Assembly: GCF_000170795.1 (NCBI RefSeq)
Contig: NZ_ABCM01000003.1
Span: 124,001-188,000, forward strand
Source: Pedobacter sp. BAL39
GTDB taxonomy: Bacteria > Bacteroidota > Bacteroidia > Sphingobacteriales > Sphingobacteriaceae
DNA length: 64,000 nucleotides
Reading direction: 5' to 3'
Below the pieces are notes generated by a model. It worked only from the letters and a program-made list of their open reading frames with translations, did no database searches and was not told where the DNA came from. Below, piece after piece: positions 60,332 through 64,000 of this stretch. Numbering within the stretch: position 1 is the stretch's first letter; every line of letters starts with the position of its first letter. Both the position numbers and the translations under genes were made by a program.

Positions 60332-60769
60332 ATGGAAAATATCACGTTAGACAATCAAATTTGTAACCACCAAGCTTGCCTGGAGCAATTCGCAATGAAA
60401 TTTACCAAGGATGTGGAAGATGCGAATGATCTTGTCCAGGACACAATCATCAAAGCAATTCGGTACCGCGATCTTTATAAAAGCGGTACAAATCTAAGAG
60501 GTTGGCTTTTCACGATCATGAGAAATACCTTCATCAATGATTACAGAAGAAGGAGCCGGCGTAATGAAGTAATACAGGTATCTGAGGACCTCACATCCTA
60601 CCAGTTACAAGGGAGCGCAGACATCAATAAGGGGGTAAATACTTTCATCATGGAAGACATCAACAAAGCCCTTGAAAAATTACAACCCGATCTGAACCCC
60701 TGGCAATTTAATCTATTCGACGTCAAGCCCCTTCGCCAGGTCATAGTTACATTGAATTATAAGTTGTAG
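60332..60769 (+). CDS. ECF sigma factor lacking region 4 (truncated)
   Basis: 145 residues. Region 2 is intact (about 15-80; EDANDLVQDTIIKAIRYRDLYKSGTNLRGWLFTIMRNTFINDYRR). The start of region 4 (NKALEKLQPDLN) is followed not by the usual helix-turn-helix but by unrelated sequence PWQFNLFDVKPLRQ... to the stop. The C-terminal promoter -35 reader is therefore missing. Either a truncated remnant or a shortened functional protein. A 10-bp inverted repeat (AAGCCCCTTC / GAAGGGGCTT) begins near the break point. Confidence 0.7.
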   Translation: MENITLDNQICNHQACLEQFAMKFTKDVEDANDLVQDTIIKAIRYRDLYKSGTNLRGWLFTIMRNTFINDYRRRSRRNEVIQVSEDLTSYQLQGSADINKGVNTFIMEDINKALEKLQPDLNPWQFNLFDVKPLRQVIVTLNYKL

Positions 60770-60818
60770 GAAGACTTTATTGGCCGTAATTTATCAAATT
60801 GTTAGCTTGAAGGGGCTT
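60725..60818. repeat. Inverted repeat flanking the sigma factor 3' end
   Basis: Arms AAGCCCCTTC (60725-60734) and GAAGGGGCTT (60809-60818), 10 bp perfect, 74 bases apart. The left arm lies in the tail that replaces region 4, the right arm just before the stop of the convergent gene. It could be a long-loop hairpin or the scar of an excised element. Confidence 0.35.
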
Positions 60819-60823
60819 AGTTA

Positions 60824-61168
60824 TCAATCCCACATTGTTCCATTGAGTCCCAGTATCATACTCATCCAAAAGCCAGCTATCAAACCAATGACACTAAGTG
60901 CAAAAAATAATTTGCCTTTCCATCCTGGAATTTCACGAAGTCGTCCAGTGATGTCGTAACATAGCCCTGTTATTGCGCACAGAACTGGAGTTAAGACTAA
61001 AGGCTTTATACGCCAGTATTTGCTCCAGCCGGGGTTTCCTTCACCCGCGCTAATGATAAAATACCCGATAAGTACCAGGCCGATGATGGCACAAACCAGC
61101 ATGCGTCTTCCAACATGATTGGAGACAAGTGTTTTTTTTGGTTCTATTCCTTGAATAAATGTTGTCAT
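60824..61168 (-). CDS. Small hypothetical membrane protein
   Basis: 114 residues from the ATG at 61168. Three likely membrane helices (LVCAIIGLVLIGYFIISA, PLVLTPVLCAITGLCYD, LFFALSVIGLIAGFWMSMIL). Unknown function. The upstream in-frame ATG at 61213 lies in the promoter, which supports the later start. Confidence 0.65.
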   Translation of the reverse strand: MTTFIQGIEPKKTLVSNHVGRRMLVCAIIGLVLIGYFIISAGEGNPGWSKYWRIKPLVLTPVLCAITGLCYDITGRLREIPGWKGKLFFALSVIGLIAGFWMSMILGLNGTMWD

Positions 61169-61184
61169 GTTGTTGGATTTTAGA

Positions 61185-61216
61185 CAAATATAAGAATCAA
61201 CTTTGTAATTCAAAGT
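61185..61216 (-). promoter_or_regulatory. Promoter with inverted repeat over the -33 element
   Basis: On the minus strand TTG (61213-61211), 18 bases, TATATTTG (61192-61185), a near-perfect Bacteroidota promoter. A perfect inverted repeat ACTTTG-N5-CAAAGT (61200-61216) covers the -33 element, a likely repressor or activator site. Confidence 0.55.
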
Positions 61217-61365
61217 ACTTTTACATATGTTATTTATTGTGTTTATTTATCAGAGATAATTGTGGGGATTGGAAGATTGTCGCTATCGCATACTTGCCCA
61301 ATATTCCAGCTTTTTATTAACTTAGTTTAGGTTATTGCTTAATCTTCATAGCATTTTATAAAAGT

Positions 61366-61917
61366 ATGGAACATCAGGTCAGGACACTTGAAGAACAAAA
61401 AAGTGAGTTCAAGCAAAGCAAACTTCTGGCTACGCCAATAGCAGGATTGATAGCCTGGCTCATTGTGCTTATGTCAGGATTATTTCTTTCAGAAGAAATT
61501 ACTGTTTGGGTATTGTTTGTCGCAACAGGTTCAATTGTGTACTTAGGTATGGGAATCTCCAAACTGACAGGCGAAAATTTTCTCGATAAAAATAAACCTA
61601 AGAACACCTTTGACAAGCTATTTTTTTATACCGTGGTACAAGCAATATTGGTGTATTCCATCGCCATTCCATTTTTTATTGAAAATTATACCTCGCTACC
61701 TCTAACTGTTGGCATATTAACCGGGTTGATGTGGCTTCCATTAAGCTGGATTATTGACCATTGGGTGGGAATATTTCATACGCTTGTTCGTACGGTTGCA
61801 ATATTGCTGCTTTGGTACCTTCTTCCAGGGAATAGATTTGTGGTCATTCCTTTAGCCATAGTGGTGATATATGTCGTCACCATCTATATTTTACACAATA
61901 GAATAAAAAAAAATTAA
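61366..61917 (+). CDS. Hypothetical membrane protein
   Basis: 183 residues, with a charged N-terminus (EEQKSEFKQSK) and five or six membrane helices, ending in IRIKKN-like basic tail. It resembles the short multi-spanning DUF7010-type proteins, an assignment made from memory and not tested. No gene in the neighbourhood suggests a role. Confidence 0.7.
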   Translation: MEHQVRTLEEQKSEFKQSKLLATPIAGLIAWLIVLMSGLFLSEEITVWVLFVATGSIVYLGMGISKLTGENFLDKNKPKNTFDKLFFYTVVQAILVYSIAIPFFIENYTSLPLTVGILTGLMWLPLSWIIDHWVGIFHTLVRTVAILLLWYLLPGNRFVVIPLAIVVIYVVTIYILHNRIKKN

Positions 61918-61919
61918 TG

Positions 61920-62150
61920 CTACGCGGTGGCTTTTAGTCTTTTGCGCTTCCCTTTAAGTACACGCAGGTTTCTGCGTGCAAATTCACCTTTAGATTTCAA
62001 TTCCTGGGCAAGCAGTTCCTTGGTAATGGATTGGTAAAGCTGCTTTGTAGAGGTATCGGCTTCAGCAAATCCAGGTACGGAGCTGATCACTATGGCTAAT
62101 GCATAGTCCAGAACTTCAGGTAATTTTTCGGTGAACAATTTTGTTTTCAT
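61920..62150 (-). CDS. Small basic hypothetical protein
   Basis: 76 residues, begins MKTKLFTEKLPEVLDYALAI and ends with a lysine/arginine-rich tail (RNLRVLKGKRKRLKATA). Helical, no signal peptide. No family recognised. Convergent with the membrane protein, with 2 bases between the stops. Confidence 0.55.
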   Translation of the reverse strand: MKTKLFTEKLPEVLDYALAIVISSVPGFAEADTSTKQLYQSITKELLAQELKSKGEFARRNLRVLKGKRKRLKATA

Positions 62151-62220
62151 GATAGGTTTAGATAAAAAACAATTACTGTGCCTGATTTTGTAACTATGCG
62201 CTTATTTACAATACTTTAAC

Positions 62221-63429
62221 TTAGTCTGACGCTTTTTGTTTCATGTAGTCCGGGAGCTCTATTTCATCTTTTGCCGATTTACTGCTACCTGTAAACAAGC
62301 CGATCAGCCATTTTACTGGTTTACTTCCAACGGCAGACACCAGCTGATTCAAAACCGCTACGCCAAACTTCGAGGTAGGGTAGACTAGTCCGGGGATGCC
62401 CGGTGGTAATTTCTGACAAGCCTCAACATAAGCCCTCATCTTTTTTTCATAAGCTTCGAATGCCTGCTCATGGTGATCGGCTTTAAACAGTTCTCCAGCA
62501 AGAATGTAAGCACCCGCCATGGCGAGGTCTGTTCCCTTCCCAGCAATTGGTGTGGCACACCATGCGGCATCACCCGCAATGGCAACCCTGCCCGCACTCC
62601 AGCTGGAAGCCTTAACCTGGCTAACTCTGTCGAAATATAGATCCTTCGTCTGACCGATGCCCTCGATGATACGGTCCGATTGCCAGCCTGCACCTGTAAT
62701 ACGTTGGATCAAAGCTTTCTTCTGCTCCTCTATGTTCAGGTCTCTGTACTGGTCTTCATCTGCAAGAAAAGTTACAGAGGCCCTCGTTTCGCCATAATTG
62801 TCAGGGCGCAACATAAAAACGATGCCCGATGGTGCATTGTGCCAACGTGCCCATTGGCCATCTGTCGCGGTTTTAGGAATGGTCAGATAAGCCGTGTGCA
62901 AACCCAGGTATTTAAATTTAACCTGGCTGTCGATCGCCAGCTTACGAGTGTTCGAGCCGATCCCTTCCGTTGAGATGACCAGGTCAAAACGTTCCTTTTT
63001 GCCAGATGCAAAACCTACATTTACCACATCCCCGGTTTGGGCCAGACTGGTAATGTGGTCGCCAAAGCGATAGGAAACATCATCTTTTGTATGGTTGTAT
63101 AGTGTTTTTACCAGGTCACCACGAAGGATCTCCAGTTCCTGGGTCATGCTCATCGAATCTCCTTTAGGGAATTCTGCCAGCATCCGGTCTGATGCGTCTA
63201 CAAACTTTATTCCTGCTTCGGTAGTATTTAGTGAACGGATCTCTTCTACAATGCCCATTTTTTGTGCCACTGCCTTCGCCGGTCCTTTGACGTCAATATT
63301 CTGGCCTCCTAATCGCAATTCTGCTGACTTCTCCACTACAATCACTTCAAAGCCGTACCGGTTCAGCCAGTAAGCTAGGGTAGGACCAGTTATGCTGGCA
63401 CCCGAAATAAGGATTTTTTTGCTTTTCAT
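62221..63429 (-). CDS. FAD-dependent monooxygenase (PHBH/TetX-like)
   Basis: 402 residues from the ATG at 63429, 24 bases after the upstream regulator's last coding base; an ATG at 63462 would overlap it. N-terminal FAD site ISGASITGPTLAYWLNRYG, the DG-type motif region around LVISTEGIGSNTRKL, and GRVAIAGDAAWCATPIAGKGTDLAMAGAYIL, the second FAD motif GD. Aromatic-ring or antibiotic hydroxylation is possible; similar proteins include TetX and many polyketide or tetracycline monooxygenases. Immediately after an AraC gene, so regulator-linked. Confidence 0.92.
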   Translation of the reverse strand: MKSKKILISGASITGPTLAYWLNRYGFEVIVVEKSAELRLGGQNIDVKGPAKAVAQKMGIVEEIRSLNTTEAGIKFVDASDRMLAEFPKGDSMSMTQELEILRGDLVKTLYNHTKDDVSYRFGDHITSLAQTGDVVNVGFASGKKERFDLVISTEGIGSNTRKLAIDSQVKFKYLGLHTAYLTIPKTATDGQWARWHNAPSGIVFMLRPDNYGETRASVTFLADEDQYRDLNIEEQKKALIQRITGAGWQSDRIIEGIGQTKDLYFDRVSQVKASSWSAGRVAIAGDAAWCATPIAGKGTDLAMAGAYILAGELFKADHHEQAFEAYEKKMRAYVEACQKLPPGIPGLVYPTSKFGVAVLNQLVSAVGSKPVKWLIGLFTGSSKSAKDEIELPDYMKQKASD

Positions 63430-63452
63430 AATTTGGTAAATGAGCTGATCGT

Positions 63453-64000
63453 TTAATCGCAAATCTCTTCACAGCGGAATGCCCGCGCGTCCATAGCTGT
63501 AATTATTTTCCGGGAATCAAGTCGTAGGCCTTCAATTCGAAGGATCTTATCCGGATCATCAAGGTCAAAATTGATGTTATAGTCTGGAAATGTTTTCGAA
63601 AGGTATTTGATCAGTTTTGTTGAATCTGCACTGCTATTCACATCCGTCTTGAAAATCTTGACTATCTTTTCAAAATTTGAAGGAATCAGGTAGTTTGCTT
63701 TTCTGAATGTTGTTGGAGACATCCCGGCAATCTTGGAAAACAGGCGCGTGAAGTATTTCCAGTCATCATACCCCAGAACGCAGGCCACTTCCTTTACACT
63801 TTTCGATGTATATAACAATTGGCGCTGGGCTTCCCCGATGATCTCCTGTTGCAGGAAATACGTAGCAGGGAATCCGGTGATTGCTTTAACCGTATCGTTT
63901 AGATAAGCGACAGATATGTTCAGCTTTGCAGCATAAGCAGAAGGCTTTTTTAAATCGATAAAGTGTTTTTTTACCAATGCTTTAAACTGCTGAACGATCT
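63453..64000 (-). CDS. AraC-family regulator fused to a small ferredoxin-like domain (N-terminus off window)
   Basis: The frame is open to the window end, so the upstream part is missing; the visible 182 residues include an AraC helix-turn-helix (YLNDTVKAITGFPATYF and VKEVACVLGYDDWKYFTRLFSKI). After it, about 75 extra residues follow, with VKIFKTDVNSSADS, NINFDLDDPDKILRIEG and a Cys-containing tail FRCEEICD. That pattern is one I recognise as a separate small Bacteroidota protein with an HMA- or ferredoxin-like fold. Upstream of, and cotranscribed with, the FAD monooxygenase gene. Confidence 0.85.
   Translation of the reverse strand, partial: IVQQFKALVKKHFIDLKKPSAYAAKLNISVAYLNDTVKAITGFPATYFLQQEIIGEAQRQLLYTSKSVKEVACVLGYDDWKYFTRLFSKIAGMSPTTFRKANYLIPSNFEKIVKIFKTDVNSSADSTKLIKYLSKTFPDYNINFDLDDPDKILRIEGLRLDSRKIITAMDARAFRCEEICD

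Noticed and set aside
60725..60818. Insertion-sequence ends around the truncated sigma factor
   Set aside because: The 10-bp arms are too short and there is no transposase, target duplication or second copy in the window. I list it only as an inverted repeat.
1..64000. CRISPR arrays, tRNA or rRNA genes, prophage, integrase attachment sites and replication origin
   Set aside because: I scanned for spaced direct repeats, cloverleaf-like stretches, integrase or terminase genes and DnaA-box clusters by eye and saw none. A tRNA scan would settle the RNA question.

Overview
The window looks like chromosomal DNA of a Bacteroidota soil or plant-associated bacterium, most like the Sphingobacteriaceae (Pedobacter or Mucilaginibacter type). 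The grounds are SusC/SusD proteins, two FecI-type sigma / FecR anti-sigma / TonB-receptor units, short lipoproteins with simple lipoboxes, GH29 and GH2 glycosidases, DUF4625, DUF3570, DUF4266 and DUF3891 proteins, and many promoters of the Bacteroidota form TTG-N19-TAnnTTTG. I see no rRNA, tRNA, CRISPR array, intact insertion sequence or phage gene. This taxonomic placement is inferred from protein families, not from a marker gene.

Layout. 1-4.0 kb: the start of a short-chain dehydrogenase cut by the window edge, a large three-PAS histidine kinase, and a GAF-PAS protein that has a histidine box but no ATPase domain. 4.0-9.3 kb: a three-subunit periplasmic aldehyde oxidoreductase (PaoABC/YagTSR type), divergent from a DHA2-type drug exporter. 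9.4-11.5 kb: an alpha-L-fucosidase and two small proteins. 11.7-19.0 kb: sigma factor, FecR, a TonB-dependent receptor without SusD, and two paralogous lipoproteins, ended by a strong bidirectional terminator. 19.1-23.0 kb: a nitroreductase / HxlR-regulator divergent pair, a Crp/Fnr regulator with a quinone-oxidoreductase-like gene, and small proteins. 23.2-24.4 kb: a PAS histidine kinase.

24.6-37.1 kb: a polysaccharide utilisation locus (sigma, FecR, SusC, SusD, lipoprotein, SGNH hydrolase, FAD oxidoreductase, GH2). Its SGNH hydrolase has its sequence blocks in circularly permuted order, with the catalytic GDS block at the C-terminus. 37.3-39.3 kb: zinc alcohol dehydrogenase and SDR. 39.3-42.8 kb: a stress-type group (DUF3891, FAD-Rieske oxidoreductase, small membrane protein, VIT-family transporter). 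42.9-47.8 kb: response regulator, sensor kinase, thioredoxin, ApbE flavin transferase, DUF4266 lipoprotein and DUF3570 outer-membrane protein all on the minus strand, a plausible poorly described envelope redox or modification system with its own two-component control.

47.9-52.2 kb: a signalling group (DUF892, two receiver-only proteins, a PAS-AraC regulator, a BLUF photoreceptor, a lipobox-bearing histidine kinase). 52.4-55.3 kb: a probable metal-related group (beta-propeller lipoprotein, DUF4625 lipoprotein, small His/Cys protein). 55.5-58.4 kb: a VOC protein and a TetR-SDR-quinone reductase set sharing an operator sequence. 58.7-64 kb: a DEAD/DEAH helicase, a sigma factor that has lost region 4, small membrane proteins, an FAD monooxygenase, and an AraC regulator fused to a small ferredoxin-like domain and cut by the window edge.

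The common themes are envelope nutrient uptake under sigma/anti-sigma control, many small redox enzymes each next to its own regulator, and dense signal transduction. No intergenic gap exceeds about 300 bases.
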